This document shows positions 33,810-44,268 of a stretch of 64,000 bases of DNA, in pieces (positions within the stretch are counted from its first letter, which is position 1; each line of letters starts with the position of its first letter). The translations under genes and the position numbers were made by a program. Source of the DNA: JAOUEA01 sp963734685 (GTDB lineage Bacteria > Actinomycetota > UBA4738 > HRBIN12); contig CAVTIC010000001.1 of assembly GCA_963734685.1 (NCBI GenBank), forward strand, positions 1,240,001-1,304,000, given 5' to 3'. The notes under the pieces were generated by a model. That model saw nothing but the letters and a program-made list of their open reading frames with translations. It did no database searches and was not told where the DNA came from.

Positions 33810-35569
33810 ATGGCGGGAACCCACCGGTCCGCGCGCGCCTTCGACCGGCGGCTGATGCGGCTGGCGGCGACCGAGCGGCGCACCCTGACCGGATCGGTCG
33901 CGCTCGGGCTCGGCGTCGCCGCCGCTCGGATCGCCACGGGGGTCGCGCTGGCGGTCGCGATCGGCCGCGTCTTCGACGGCGCCCCGATGACCGATGTCGT
34001 GCCGCTGCTCGTGCTCGCGGTCGCCCTGGTCGGGTTCCGGGCGGTCTGCACGGCGCTCCAGGAGGGCATGATGGCCGGCGCATCGGTCCGGATCACGGCG
34101 GACCTCCGTCGTCGGCTGGTCGACCGGATCCTCCGGCTCGGGCCCGCCTGGGTCGACGGGTGAGCGCAGCGGCGAGCTCGAGGCCGTGCTCGTCGACGGC
34201 GTCGAGCGGCTCGACGCGTACTTCCGGCTGTTCCTGTCGAAGGTGATCGTCGCGGGGATCTCGGCGGTCGCGATCGTCGTCGTGATCTGGATCGTCGACC
34301 CGGTCGTCGGCGCGCTGGTCGCGGTGTTCGCCGCGGCGCTCGTGGCGATCCCGCCGGTCGAGTACCGCGCGCTCGAGTCCCACATGCGCTTCTGGTCCGA
34401 CAGCTACCGGCCGCTCGCCGCGGAGTTCGTCGACGGGCTGCAGGGGATGGCGACCCTGAAGATGTTCGGGGCGGCGCGGCGGCGGGGCGCGGAGCTGTTC
34501 CGCCGCGCCCACGACGTGCGCGACGCGGCGATCCGGCTGACCAACGTGTCGGCCGTCTTCTGGGGCATCATGGCGTTCATCGCCGGCGCCGGCGTCGCGG
34601 TCGCGCTCGCGGTCGGCGCGTTCCGGCTCGCCGACGGAGCGATCACCCCCGGCGCAGCTGCTGCTGATCCTGCTGCTGGCCGGCGAGTGCTTCCTGCCGG
34701 CCCGCGAGATCAACGAGGCGATGCACCTGGCGGTGTGGGGCATGTCGAAGTGCGAGCGCGCGTTCGCGGTGCTCGAGACCGAGCCGGCGCGTCGGGCCGC
34801 CGCCGGATCGCGAGCCGGTCGAGCCCGAGGGGGCCGGCATCGTCGTCGAGGACGTGACGTTCCGTTACCGGCCAGGCGATGCGCCCGCGCTCGAGGACGT
34901 GAGCTTCTCGGTCGGGGCCGGCGAGACGGTGGCGATCGTCGGGCCGTCGGGTGCCGGCAAGACCACGCTCGCGTCGCTGCTGCTGCGGTTCGCCGATCCC
35001 GAGGCCGGGGTCGATCCGGATCGGCGGCGCGCGACCTCCGCGAGCTCGACCCGCGAGAGCTCCGGCGCACGATCGGGCTGGTGCCGCAGGACACGTTCCT
35101 GTTCCACGAGACGGTCGCCGGGAACCTCCGGCTCGACGCGGCCCGCCGCCACCGACGACGACCTGGGCGACGCGCTCGGGTCGGCGGGCGCCGCCGCGTT
35201 CGTCGCGGCGCTGCCCGAAGGGGTGCGACACGGTCGTCGGGGAGCGCGGGTTCCGCCTGTCGGGCGGCGAGCGCCAGCGGATCGCGATCGCGCGCGCCCT
35301 GCTGAAGGACGCGCCGATCCTGATCCTCGACGAGGCGACGTCCAACGTCGACGTCGCGAGCCGAGGTCGGGATCCAGGACTCGATCGACGAGCTCCGGCG
35401 GGGCAGGACGACCGTGATCATCGCCCACCGGCTGTCGACGGTGCGGGGAGCGGACCGGATCCTCGTGCTCGACCACGGGCGGCTGGCCGAGGCCGGCACG
35501 CACGAGGAGCTGCTGGCGGGTGGCGGCCGGTACGCGCGGCTCGTCGAGGCGCAGGAGCGCGCCGGATGA
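33810..35569 (+). pseudogene. ABC exporter half-transporter, CydD-like, multiple frame breaks
   Basis: ATG 33810 lies six bases after TAAGGT. The pieces in three frames reconstruct a normal half-exporter of about 590 residues: six TMs (ALGLGVAAARIATGVALAVA; VAIVVVIWIVDPVVGALVAV), the segment FVDGLQGMATLKMFGAARR typical of CydD-like exporters, then VAIVGPSGAGKTTLASLLL (Walker A), LSGGERQRIAIARALL (signature), ILILDEATSNVD (Walker B) and VIIAHRLSTVRGAD (H-loop). At least five breaks lie between 34150 and 35370. The stop overlaps the next start (ATGA). CydDC exports thiols for cytochrome bd assembly; that function is only a possibility here. Confidence 0.75.
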
Positions 35570-37397
35570 GCGCCGTGGCGACGCCGGCGCCGGTGCGCAA
35601 CGTCGGGTCCGGTGCGACGCCTCGTGCGGAGCCTCCGGCCGGTCGCGGGGCTGCTGCGCCCGTACCGGGCCCTGTTCGCCGGCGGGGTGGTGACGAACCT
35701 GATGGTGCACGTGTGCACGTTCGGCGCCGCGGTCGCCGGCGCGGTGCTGATCGGCGAGGCGCTCGAGGGCTCGCCGTCCTCGGAGCTCTGGCCGTTCGTG
35801 TGGGTGATCGTCGTCCTCGCGGTCCCGATCGCGCTGTTCGGCTGGCTCGAGGTGGTCGTCGTCCACGTGATGTCGTTCCGGTTGATCGACGACCTGCGCA
35901 CGCGCGCTGTACGAGCGGTTCCGGGTCCTCTCGCCCGCGTACTTCCTGTCGCGTCGCTCGGGCGACGTCGCGCGGGCGTCGATGGCCGACGTCGAGCTGC
36001 TCGAGCTGTTCACGTCGCACCTGGCCCCGCCGCTCGTCGTGGCGTTCGTGTCCCGGTGCTCGCCGAGATCGGCCTGTGGATCGTCGAGCCGATCCTCGCG
36101 GTCGTCGTGCTGCCGTTCGTCGTCGCGGCCGCGAGCGTGCCGTCGTGGCTGCTGGGCCGCGCCCAGGACGAGGGCGAGCGCCTGCGCGAGGAGCTCGGGG
36201 AGCTCGGCGCGAACGTCGTCGACGTCGTCCAGGGCACCCGCGAGGTCCTGGCGGCCAGCGGCGAGGAGGTCATGCTCGACCGGATCGAGCGCCAGCACGA
36301 GCGGATCCGCGCCACGAGCATCTCGCACGGGCGCCGGTCCGGGATCGAGCACGCCGCGACCGACGCGATCACCGCGCTCGCGGCGATCACGGTGGTCACG
36401 ACGACCGCGGTGCTCGCGACGAACGGCTCGTTCGACACCGCGTCGATCCCGGTCGCGCTGATCCTCGCGGCCGGCGCCTTCGCACCGCTCGCCTCGCTGA
36501 CCGGGACGTTCCGCGAGGTCGGCCAGGTGAGCGCCGCCGCCGAGCGGATCGAAGCGTTGATGGCCGCCCGAGCCGCTCGTGACCGACCGTGTCGACGAGG
36601 CGGCCTCGGCCGCTCGACGGCCCGAGGCCGGACGGCCGCTCCGGGTCGCGTTCGACGGCGTGTCGTTCCGCTACGACGAGGACCTGCCCGACGTCCTCGC
36701 CGACGTGTCGTTCGCGATCGAGGCGGGGGAGACGGGTCGCGCTCGTCGGCCACTCGGGCGCCGGGAAGTCGACGTGCGCGAACCTGCTGCTGCGGCTGTG
36801 GGACGTGCGCCAGGGCGCGGTGACGGTGGGCGGCACCGACGTCCGCGATCTCACCCAGCGCGACCTGCGCTCGCTGATCGCCGTCGTGCCGCAGGACGTC
36901 TACCTGTTCCACGCGAGCGTCGCGGAGAACCTCCGCCTGGGCGACCCCGACGCCACCGACGAGGCGGTGCGCGCGGCCGCGGCGCTCGCCCAGGCCGACG
37001 CGTTCATCGAGCGGCTGCCCGACGGGTACGACACCGTCCTCGGCGAGCGCGGCGCGTCGATCTCGGGCGGCCAGCGTCAGCGCCTCGCGATCGCGCGGGC
37101 GCTGCTGCGCGACGCGCCGATCCTCGTGATGGACGAGGCGGTCGCGAACCTCGACGCGGAGTCCGAGGCGGCGCTGCAGGCGGCGCATGGCGGCGGTCGC
37201 GAGGGACCGCACGACCCTGCTGATCGCCCACCGTCCCTCGACGATCCGGACCGCCGACCGGGTGGTCGTGCTCGATCACGGCCGCGTCGTCGAGGCCGGG
37301 TCCGTTCGACGACCTCATGGCCGCCGGCGGGCCGCTCGCGACGCTGCTCGCCGGCGCCCCGGCCGTGATCGATCCCGACACCGTCTCGGACACCTAG
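35566..37397 (+). pseudogene. ABC exporter half-transporter, partner of the preceding gene, multiple frame breaks
   Basis: ATG 35566 overlaps the upstream stop. The reconstructed protein begins RRLVRSLRPVAGLLRPYRAL and has TMs such as PFVWVIVVLAVPIALFGWLE and ILAVVVLPFVVAAASVPSWL, then VALVGHSGAGKSTCANLLL (Walker A), ISGGQRQRLAIARALL (signature) and ILVMDEAVANLD (Walker B). The Walker B Glu is followed by AVANLD rather than ATSSLD. Breaks occur near 35610, 35910, 36055, 36575, 36735, 37190 and 37305. With the previous gene it would form a heterodimeric exporter. Confidence 0.75.
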
Positions 37398-37419
37398 ACG
37401 GTGAGGAGGCCCGCCTCCC

Positions 37420-37809
37420 CTAGAGGTCGGGCGCGTGTCGCTCGGCCAACGCGGGCGGCGCACACGCGAGCCACCCGTCCGCGATCGCTTCCTTCAGGGT
37501 CCGCTTGGTCACGGCTCGAAGCTCGATCAGGATCGCGGCGTATCCGTCGAAGTGCGGGATCGTGAAGACCCCCTTCGTCCCGGCTGCGAGCACCGCCTCC
37601 TTCTCGATCAGGTCTTCGACCCGGGTCGCGAGGATCGGCTCCTGCGGTGGCATCGCGTCACCGAACCGCTTGATGTCAGCCTTCGAGTACGGGCGCTCCC
37701 AAGCGAACGTCTTCCCGGCAACCGACCACGACCGGTTGCCGTGCCGCTCCTGCTCGGTCACCTCCGGAAGGGCGAGCGCGACCTTGGCCGCGTCGTCGAT
37801 GGTCGCCAT
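37420..37809 (-). CDS. MmcQ/YjbR-family protein
   Basis: 129 residues from ATG 37809, six bases after TACCGT (37816-37821), so leaderless. ALALPEVTEQERHGNRSWSV and KTFAWERPYSKADIKRF are the MmcQ/YjbR (CyaY-like fold) signature, and IPHFDGYAAILIELRAVTKR the second half. It has a DNA-binding-like fold with no proven role. Convergent with the ABC genes. Confidence 0.85.
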   Translation of the reverse strand: MATIDDAAKVALALPEVTEQERHGNRSWSVAGKTFAWERPYSKADIKRFGDAMPPQEPILATRVEDLIEKEAVLAAGTKGVFTIPHFDGYAAILIELRAVTKRTLKEAIADGWLACAPPALAERHAPDL

Positions 37810-37815
37810 CACGCG

Positions 37816-37821
37816 ACGGTA
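37816..37821 (-). promoter_or_regulatory. -10 box TACCGT for leaderless YjbR mRNA
   Basis: On the minus strand TACCGT is followed by CGCGTG and the ATG at 37809. No ribosome-binding sequence intervenes. Confidence 0.5.
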
Positions 37822-37911
37822 CCGCAGCGTTCGATCGACCGGGAGCGGCTATCCGCCTCGGAAGTCGACGATGATCCCGGCCCTGAGCTTCCCGCCTGTC
37901 GCCGCCCGTGT

Positions 37912-40900
37912 TCAAGCGACGCTGATCGCTGCTCGGGCCTTCTCCGCCGACACCTTGTTCGCCTTCTTCTCGTAGAACCCAAGGGCGGCTCGAGCCGCCT
38001 CCTGTGCGGAGGTCAACTGTCCGGCGTTTCGAAGCACCTCGGCGAGGTCCATGAGACCGTCGCCGCGTTGATTCAGTCCGTCGGTCCCCTCACCGAGTGC
38101 GACGGCTTCAGTTGCGAGACGCTCGGCTTCCTGATGGACTCCGAGGCCGCTGAGCGCTTTGGCCTTGGCGGCCCTCGATGAGATCTCCAGCCGTCGCCAG
38201 CTGTCCGCTGGACCGGCTGCGCGTTCCGCAAGATCGAGGGCTTCCCGGTAGCGACCCTGGGCACTCAAGGCGTGGGAAAGCAACGTCGCCCGAAGCTCCG
38301 GTCCTCCTTCGGCCTCGAGGCCGTCGCTCTCTCGATCCGACGCCCGGACCGCACGTTCAGCCGCCTCCGGGTCATCGGCAAGCATCTCGATCTGCCAATC
38401 CCGGTGGAACGTCAGGTACTTCAAGTACTCCAAGCCAAGCTCCTCGAGGATCGCTCGCTGTTCCGCGAGGAGCCTGCGAGCCTCGGGGAACCTGCCCACC
38501 ATGGCCACGAGCACGCCACGCGCCCCCAGGGCTCCCGCCTCCAGACGTCGGCCCGATGCCTGTCTCCCGATCTGTTCGCAGATCGCTAGGGCGTTCGTCA
38601 CGGGTGTGGGACCGAACACCGCGGCGTCTAGGAGCTCCGTGATGATCTCCGACTCCTCGAGCCGGTCCCCGACCCGGCGTGCGCACTCGAGCGCCGAGCG
38701 AAGCAGGGCCTCCTCGTCCGAGTAACGGGCGTCTGCCAAGCACACCACTGCCAGCACTTGGAGTGCCTTCGTGAGCCCCAGGTCGTCGTGGCGCGCCTCG
38801 AGGATCGGCACCAGCTGTTCCACATCCGCCCGCATGTCGGGCACCATGATGTCGAGCGACCCGCGCGACCAGTACTGGTCGATGCGTGCGCGTGCCTCGA
38901 GTTGCTCGTCGCCGGCCGCCCGCGCACGCTCGACGACCTCGGCCAGCACCGGGAGGGCGGCAGAGCCGGCGCCGGCGCGATTGAGCACCGCGCCGAGGTC
39001 AGCGAGGATCTGAAGGCGTTGAGGGTCGGCCGGCGGAAGCAACGACGCGGCGCTGCGGAGCAACACCGAGGCCGCTGGGAAGTCCTCCCGCGTTGAGGCG
39101 CGGCGTCCCGACGCCGACAGGTGCGTCGCCGCTCGTCGAGCGAGTTCCGGAGTGGCGTCCGCGCCGAGCTCCTCTCGATACCTGAACGCCTTCTCTAGGT
39201 GGTACCCGATGAGCTCCTCTTGCTCGGCGATGCGGTCGCCCGCCATCGCCGTGAGGAGGTCGGCGTATCGCACATGGAACCCGGCACGTCGTTCCTTCGG
39301 CATGCCCTCGTAGGCCACGTCGCGCAGGAGCATGTGCCTGAACTGGAAGTCGTCCTCGGAGGCAGCCGCGGCAGGGCTGCGTCGGAGCAGATCCTTGCCG
39401 ATGAGCGCCTGCACGTGCACCGAGATGTCTGCAGAGTCGTCCGTGATCCCGCGGACGGCCCCGGACGAGAACTCCTGACCAACGACAGATGCGGCCTCGA
39501 GTACCGAACGCTCTCGCCCGTCGAGACGATCGATCCGCGCGGCCAGAAGGGCCGCGATGGTGGGTGGGACCGGCACGTGCATGTCGGCCGCGGCGACCCA
39601 GGCGTCTCCTTGCCGGATGAGGAGCCCCTCGTCGATCATATTCGCGACCATCTCTTCCACGAACAGAGGGTTCCCCTCAGCGCCCTCCGCGACCCGCTTG
39701 CGCAGCGCGTCTTCGATCCCGCTCACGCCGAGGAGGTTCGAGACCAATCGGGTGCACTGCTCGGCAGACAGCGGCTCGAGCGATAGGGTCATCGCGTTGC
39801 GCTTTCCTCCGCCCCAGCTTGGGCGGAGCTCCAGCAAGTCCGGCCGAGCCATGCAGACCAGGAGGATCGCCACATCACGGGACCACTCAGCGATGTGATC
39901 GATCACGTCGAGGAACGTCTCTTCCCCCCATTGGATGTCGTCGAAGACGATCACCAAGGGCCGCCGCCGGGCCAGCGCCTCCACGAAACGCCGGATCGCC
40001 CAGAACGTATCGTCGGATGCCGCGTCTTGTTCGGCGCCCGCAAGCTGCACGATCCGATCGCACACGGCGTCGCGGTGGGGGTCGCCCTCCATCAGCGCTC
40101 GTGTTCGTGACCGGATGTGCTCGTCGGGGGCGAAGTCCCCGAGGCCAGCCGCTTGCTTCACGACATCGAGGATCGGCGCGAACGTCATGCCCTCCCCGTA
40201 GGGGAGACACGTCCCTCGAAGGACCAACGCGTCGCCGACGCCGTGGACGAACTCCTCCACCAAGCGTGACTTGCCGACTCCGGCAACGCCGAGAACCGTT
40301 ACGAGATGACATCGCCGATCCGCCACCGCGTCCTCGAAGGCGCTTCGGAGGGCCCGCAGGGGTCTCTCCCGTCCGACCAACGGTGATGTGATGCGGCTGA
40401 CGTGTCCGGGCACACCGGCACGGACGTCAAGGAGTCGGAACGCCGGAGTCTTCTCCGACTTCCCCTTGAGCGAGAGAGGCGCCACCTCGTCGACCTCCAC
40501 GGCATCGCGAGTGAGGCGATACGTCTCCAGGCCGATCAGGACCTCGCTCGGGGCCGCCGCTTGCTCTAGGCGAGCGGCGACGTTCAGTGCGTCGCCGGTG
40601 GCGAGGACCTGGGCATCCGCGAGGGCCCCGGCCATGACTTCCCCGGTGTGCACACCCACTCGGGTCTCGATCGTGACGCCGTGCGACCGCTCCAGCTCGA
40701 TGTTCAAGACATCGAGCATCGAGCGCATCTCCATGGCAGCCCTGACGGCGCGAAGGGCGTCGTCTTCGTGGAGCTGCGGGATGCCGAAGACGGCCATCAC
40801 CGCGTCGCCGATGAACTTCTCGACCGTGCCACCGTGACGCTCCAAGACGGTTCGCATGTCGGCGAAGTAGCGAGACATGACCCTGCTGAGTGACTCTGGA

Positions 40901-41067
40901 TCGAGGAGCTCGCCGAGCGACGTGAAGCCCGTGACGTCGCAGAAAAGGATGGTGACGACTCTGCGAGATTCGCGGGCCGGACCATCGATCCCGAGCGGCA
41001 CGCCGCACGCCTGACAGAACGCTGCCGGGTCGGAATTCTCCTCTCCGCACACCGGACACACACGCAC
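37912..41067 (-). CDS. Class III cyclase / AAA ATPase / TPR signalling protein
   Basis: 1051 residues from GTG 41067, seven bases after TACGCT (leaderless). The order is: zinc ribbon CPVCGEENSDPAAFCQACG (residues 3-21), a class III nucleotide cyclase (ILFCDVTGFTSLGELL and FIGDAVMAVFG supply the metal-binding Asp pair; residues ~36-210), an NTPase (TVLGVAGVGKSRLVEEF Walker A, LVIVFDDIQW Walker B), and a long TPR-like helical C-terminus. This is the adenylate cyclase-AAA-TPR architecture abundant in actinobacteria, a STAND-type sensor. Products may be cAMP that could act on the cNMP-domain transporter at 1.5-3.6 kb. Intact frame. Confidence 0.9.
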   Translation of the reverse strand: MRVCPVCGEENSDPAAFCQACGVPLGIDGPARESRRVVTILFCDVTGFTSLGELLDPESLSRVMSRYFADMRTVLERHGGTVEKFIGDAVMAVFGIPQLHEDDALRAVRAAMEMRSMLDVLNIELERSHGVTIETRVGVHTGEVMAGALADAQVLATGDALNVAARLEQAAAPSEVLIGLETYRLTRDAVEVDEVAPLSLKGKSEKTPAFRLLDVRAGVPGHVSRITSPLVGRERPLRALRSAFEDAVADRRCHLVTVLGVAGVGKSRLVEEFVHGVGDALVLRGTCLPYGEGMTFAPILDVVKQAAGLGDFAPDEHIRSRTRALMEGDPHRDAVCDRIVQLAGAEQDAASDDTFWAIRRFVEALARRRPLVIVFDDIQWGEETFLDVIDHIAEWSRDVAILLVCMARPDLLELRPSWGGGKRNAMTLSLEPLSAEQCTRLVSNLLGVSGIEDALRKRVAEGAEGNPLFVEEMVANMIDEGLLIRQGDAWVAAADMHVPVPPTIAALLAARIDRLDGRERSVLEAASVVGQEFSSGAVRGITDDSADISVHVQALIGKDLLRRSPAAAASEDDFQFRHMLLRDVAYEGMPKERRAGFHVRYADLLTAMAGDRIAEQEELIGYHLEKAFRYREELGADATPELARRAATHLSASGRRASTREDFPAASVLLRSAASLLPPADPQRLQILADLGAVLNRAGAGSAALPVLAEVVERARAAGDEQLEARARIDQYWSRGSLDIMVPDMRADVEQLVPILEARHDDLGLTKALQVLAVVCLADARYSDEEALLRSALECARRVGDRLEESEIITELLDAAVFGPTPVTNALAICEQIGRQASGRRLEAGALGARGVLVAMVGRFPEARRLLAEQRAILEELGLEYLKYLTFHRDWQIEMLADDPEAAERAVRASDRESDGLEAEGGPELRATLLSHALSAQGRYREALDLAERAAGPADSWRRLEISSRAAKAKALSGLGVHQEAERLATEAVALGEGTDGLNQRGDGLMDLAEVLRNAGQLTSAQEAARAALGFYEKKANKVSAEKARAAISVA

Positions 41068-41074
41068 GCGGGCC

Positions 41075-41080
41075 AGCGTA
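41075..41080 (-). promoter_or_regulatory. -10 box TACGCT for leaderless cyclase mRNA
   Basis: TACGCT is followed by GGCCCGC and the GTG at 41067. The same hexamer with a seven-base gap is used at 44195 and 53246. Confidence 0.5.
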
Positions 41081-41162
41081 GGGCAGGAGGTATCGCGGGC
41101 GCCAGCGGGCAAGGCGACACGGGTCGGTGACGAGGTGACGGCCCGAAGGCCCGGGAACTGGG

Positions 41163-41971
41163 CTACTTCTTGACCACGAATCTCACCAAGGGGTTGAATC
41201 CGCGCCAATTGCACGCGTCGAGCGAGAACTCGTCTGGAACGCTTGCATCGGTCCCGCAGTCCCCCCTGTCTGCTGATCGATGAAGACCCCATCAGGGTAG
41301 ACATCCGTGCCACGGGCCGGCAGACCTGCCTCCGCTCCGACGTTCAAGGAATCGTCAGGGCATCCCTCGGTCGTGCTCTGACACGGCCTCGTTCCCTCCG
41401 GCGGGTTCCCCGACGTGCTGGTGTTGTAGGAGACGCCGTAGACCAGCTCATCGGGGACGTGGAGGCCGGAGAATTCGAAGACGATCTTGAACGCTTTCCC
41501 GTTGTAGCAGGAATCGTCCTTGGACGAATACCATCCGGTCGGGTTCGCGATGCAGTCCGCAGGGTCGGCCGAAGGCCGGAATGGGATCGCGAACGTTCTC
41601 TTCCGGCTCGCGATCACCGCACCTGGGAGGTTCGGGTTCGTCGGGTCCCCCCGGTACAGCGTCAGCGTGATGGCCTCATTGAACGTTGCCCCTTGAGTGG
41701 TCTCACAGCCAGCGGTCCAACTTCCCGCTTCACACGCCCACGAGCTCATCACGATCCTGACCTTCTTGAGCTTCCGCTTGCCTGGAGCCAGCCGGATCTG
41801 ATCACCGAACGCATCGGTCTGGGTCGCTTCGAAACCGACGCTTGCCACGTTGCCCGGAAGCTGGGCTGGAAGGCTGTTGAACACCTTCTCCTTAGGCCCG
41901 GCCTGAGCGGGAACGGTCACCGATCCGATCGCGATCGAAGCCATGGTGAGGCACAGCAAGAACTTCCTCAT
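41163..41971 (-). CDS. Secreted Cys-rich protein (frameshifted at a homopolymer)
   Basis: ATG 41971 (GGAGG upstream) starts MRKFLLCLTMASIAIGSVTV, a signal peptide with cleavage near AQAG. The exported domain has several Cys pairs (WACEAGSWTAGCETTQG, CIANPTGWYSSKDDSCYNG, RPCQSTTEGCPDDS). The frame breaks at a run of six C (41263-41268, + strand) just after FIDQQTGG; the next frame gives DEFSLDACNWRGFNPLVRF and stops at 41163. The homopolymer location makes read error likely. About 269 residues. Resembles exported beta-sandwich proteins with PEP-like tails, but no family is certain. Confidence 0.65.
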
Positions 41972-42208
41972 GGCGCCTCCTTCAGAGACGGTTCCGACTC
42001 TACCCATGAGCCGCGTCGCGTGGCTGCGGGCACGCCTCACCGGCAGCTTCGATGCTTCCTGTCGCTCGATCTAAACACGGCGATCCGGGAGACGGGGAGG
42101 GTCACCTGGCCGACGCCCTTACGGCCCACGAGGGTGCCGCTCCGCCGTCGTTGATCGATCCGACTGAACCCGGGGATCCCCTCGCGCGACGGACCGGTTG
42201 GAGCGACG

Positions 42209-42763
42209 ATGACCTGGGCCTATCCGGAGAGGGGCGACCCGATGTTGCGCGAGGGCGGAGCCGCCGCCGTGGGATCCTCGGAGACGTTCGAGGAGTTCTA
42301 CGCGCGCGAGTTCCCTGCAGTGGTTGGACTCGCCTTCGCGCTCTCCGGGAGTCGAACCGGATCGGAGGACCTCGCTCAGGAGGCCTTCCTGGCGGCGCAC
42401 CGAGATTGGGACCGCATCGGAGGGTTCGAGCGGCCCGACCTCTGGGTGCGCAGGGTGGTTTCGAACATGTCGATGTCGATGTTCCGGCGCCGCTACGCAG
42501 AAGCACGGGCGCTGGCTCGACTCGCCGGGAGGACCGCCATCGCGATGCCCGAGCTCTCCGCCGATGACGCGGAGTTCTGGGCGGCCGTCCGGTCCCTTCC
42601 CCGACGACAGGCGCAGGTCATCGCGCTCCGTTACTTCGAAGACCGACCGGTGGCCGAGATCGCAGAGATCTTGGGCACCGCTACCGGCACGGTGAAGAAG
42701 CATCTGCACGACGGTCGGCGGGCTCTGGTCCGCCGGCTCCGCCTGGAGGAGGACGACGCATGA
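42209..42763 (+). CDS. ECF RNA polymerase sigma factor
   Basis: 184 residues. ATG 42209 has GGAG upstream; ATG 42242 is possible. Region 2 (FEEFYAREFPAVVGLAFALS, SEDLAQEAFLAAHRDWDRI) and region 4 (LPRRQAQVIALRYFEDRPVA, EILGTATGTVKKHLHDGRRA) are complete, as in the SigE-like group of actinobacterial ECF factors. The next gene overlaps its stop and encodes a single-pass membrane protein, the likely anti-sigma partner. Confidence 0.9.
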   Translation: MTWAYPERGDPMLREGGAAAVGSSETFEEFYAREFPAVVGLAFALSGSRTGSEDLAQEAFLAAHRDWDRIGGFERPDLWVRRVVSNMSMSMFRRRYAEARALARLAGRTAIAMPELSADDAEFWAAVRSLPRRQAQVIALRYFEDRPVAEIAEILGTATGTVKKHLHDGRRALVRRLRLEEDDA

Positions 42764-43566
42764 CGTTCGATAGCCGTGCTCACCGGGCCGCGCAGGGCAT
42801 CCGCCGCGCCGTGGAGGTGATGGAGATGTCGAGCACGAAGACACCGCAGAGGCTCACGCGCTTCGACGAGTTCCGCGAGCGCAAATCGAGGAATCAGCGC
42901 ATCGGTGCGGCCGTGGTGGGCGTCGGGCTCACGCTCGTGCTGGTGATCGTCGCCGTGCGGGTCGCCGGATCCGGTGACGGCTCCGAGCCGGCCGTCACGC
43001 CGCCGCCGACGTCGGTGACGCCGGCCCCCGTGAACCGCCCGGAGGCGTTCCAGCCGGCGTTCACCTACGCGTTGCCGGACGACTGGGTGGTCACCAGCGA
43101 CAACGACCGCTACTTCGCGTTGGGCCCGGCGACGGCGGCCGGCGACACGGGGATCCACCTCCTGAGCAGCGTCGTGGCCTCCTCACCCAACTGCTCGTTC
43201 CGCCCGAAGCAGGGTGTCGGCCCGTCGAGCGGTGACATCACGACCTGGATGTGGAACCACCCCGCGCTAAATGCGACGAGCCCGCAGCGGGTGACGATCG
43301 GCGGGGCCACGGGACACCGGGTCGACATCGCGCTGGTCGACGGCTGGGATCGGACCTGCCAGTTCGGTGAGCTTCCGCTCGTCACGGGCCAGCCGGACGG
43401 CGACCAGTCATGGGCGATCGCGCCGGGCGAGCGGATGCGGGTCTACGTGCTCGATCTCGCCCGAGGACCCGTCACGATCATCGCCGAAGCCGACCAGCCG
43501 ACCCGGTTCCAGGCGTTCGTGGACGAGGCGTCACCGATCGTGGAGTCGTTCGACTTCGACGCGTGA
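42760..43566 (+). CDS. Single-pass membrane protein, putative anti-sigma partner
   Basis: 268 residues. The ATG overlaps the sigma-factor stop (ATGA). About 45 cytoplasmic residues are followed by one TM (IGAAVVGVGLTLVLVIVAVR), a Pro/Thr linker, and an exported domain with Cys (SPNCSFRPK, DRTCQFGELP). There is no zinc-containing anti-sigma motif, so the role is inferred from position. The exported part could sense cell-envelope state. Terminates at a strong hairpin. Confidence 0.75.
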   Translation: MTFDSRAHRAAQGIRRAVEVMEMSSTKTPQRLTRFDEFRERKSRNQRIGAAVVGVGLTLVLVIVAVRVAGSGDGSEPAVTPPPTSVTPAPVNRPEAFQPAFTYALPDDWVVTSDNDRYFALGPATAAGDTGIHLLSSVVASSPNCSFRPKQGVGPSSGDITTWMWNHPALNATSPQRVTIGGATGHRVDIALVDGWDRTCQFGELPLVTGQPDGDQSWAIAPGERMRVYVLDLARGPVTIIAEADQPTRFQAFVDEASPIVESFDFDA

Positions 43567-43573
43567 ACTCCTG

Positions 43574-43606
43574 AGAGGAGGGGCATCCTCGCGATGCCCC
43601 TCCTCT
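43574..43606. terminator. 14-bp bidirectional hairpin terminator
   Basis: AGAGGAGGGGCATC (43574-43587) and GATGCCCCTCCTCT (43593-43606) form a perfect stem with a five-base loop. It lies between the sigma operon and the convergent WD40 remnant. Confidence 0.8.
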
Positions 43607-43611
43607 TGGGG

Positions 43612-43937
43612 TCAAGACGGAGCGGGGCAGGCATCCTGGTGCAGGTACTGGCTGCACTCGGCGTCGGTGAGCCCTCTCGTCAGCTCGCCTCGAGCGATCT
43701 CGATCAGGTCGTCGAGGTCCAACGCCCAGATCCGGACCACGCCGTCCCCGGAGGACGTCGCGAGCCCCGAGCCGTCCGGGCTGAAGCCGATGCTCCTGAC
43801 ATCGCCAGCGTGCCCGGTGAGCCGCACGAGCCGTTCTCCGGTCTCAACGTCCCAGACCTCGCCCGGCCCGCAACACGATGCCGTCGCGATCCGCCGGCCC
43901 GTCGGATCGAAGGCGACGCCAGATGTTGCCCGTCACC
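43612..43937 (-). pseudogene. WD40-repeat protein, C-terminal remnant
   Basis: The frame holds the last two WD40 units (GVAFDPTGRRIATASCCGPG, then LTGHAGDVRSIGFSPDG and GVVRIWALDL) and the tail ELTRGLTDAECSQYLHQD typical of actinobacterial BTAD/WD40 regulators. A TGA immediately precedes it (near 43938), and the rest of the gene is absent. A GTG at 43827 would give 71 residues. Confidence 0.6.
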
Positions 43938-43994
43938 CTCAGACCGATGGCATCCCGTGGCCCCGGACCGAAGGGGACGCGCTGATGTCTGGGG

Positions 43995-44195
43995 TCACCC
44001 GTTTGGGGTGAACTCCACCACCTCGACGTGGTGGAACGCAGCGAGCGAGTAGATCCAGTCCTCGTCGCCCATCCTCACGCTACCGAGGTCGAACTCAAGG
44101 CCGAAGGCGGCAAGGTCGGCGGCGCCTCCCCGAACCACGAGTCGCCAGGTGTCCTCGTTCTCCGCGCTCTCGGTGTACCAGGTGCGAGTCTCCAC
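43995..44195 (-). CDS. Hypothetical 66-residue protein
   Basis: GTG 44195 lies seven bases after TACGCT (44203-44208), so the start is leaderless. The protein (METRTWYTESAENEDTWRLV, then GEDWIYSLAAFHHVEVVEF-like strands) is mixed alpha/beta and acidic. No family recognised. Confidence 0.55.
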   Translation of the reverse strand: METRTWYTESAENEDTWRLVVRGGAADLAAFGLEFDLGSVRMGDEDWIYSLAAFHHVEVVEFTPNG

Positions 44196-44268
44196 GGTGG
44201 CAAGCGTAACCCCGCGCTCTCGTCGGGCCGAAGGCCGCGCCGCCGTGCTGAAGCCGATGAACGCTGGC

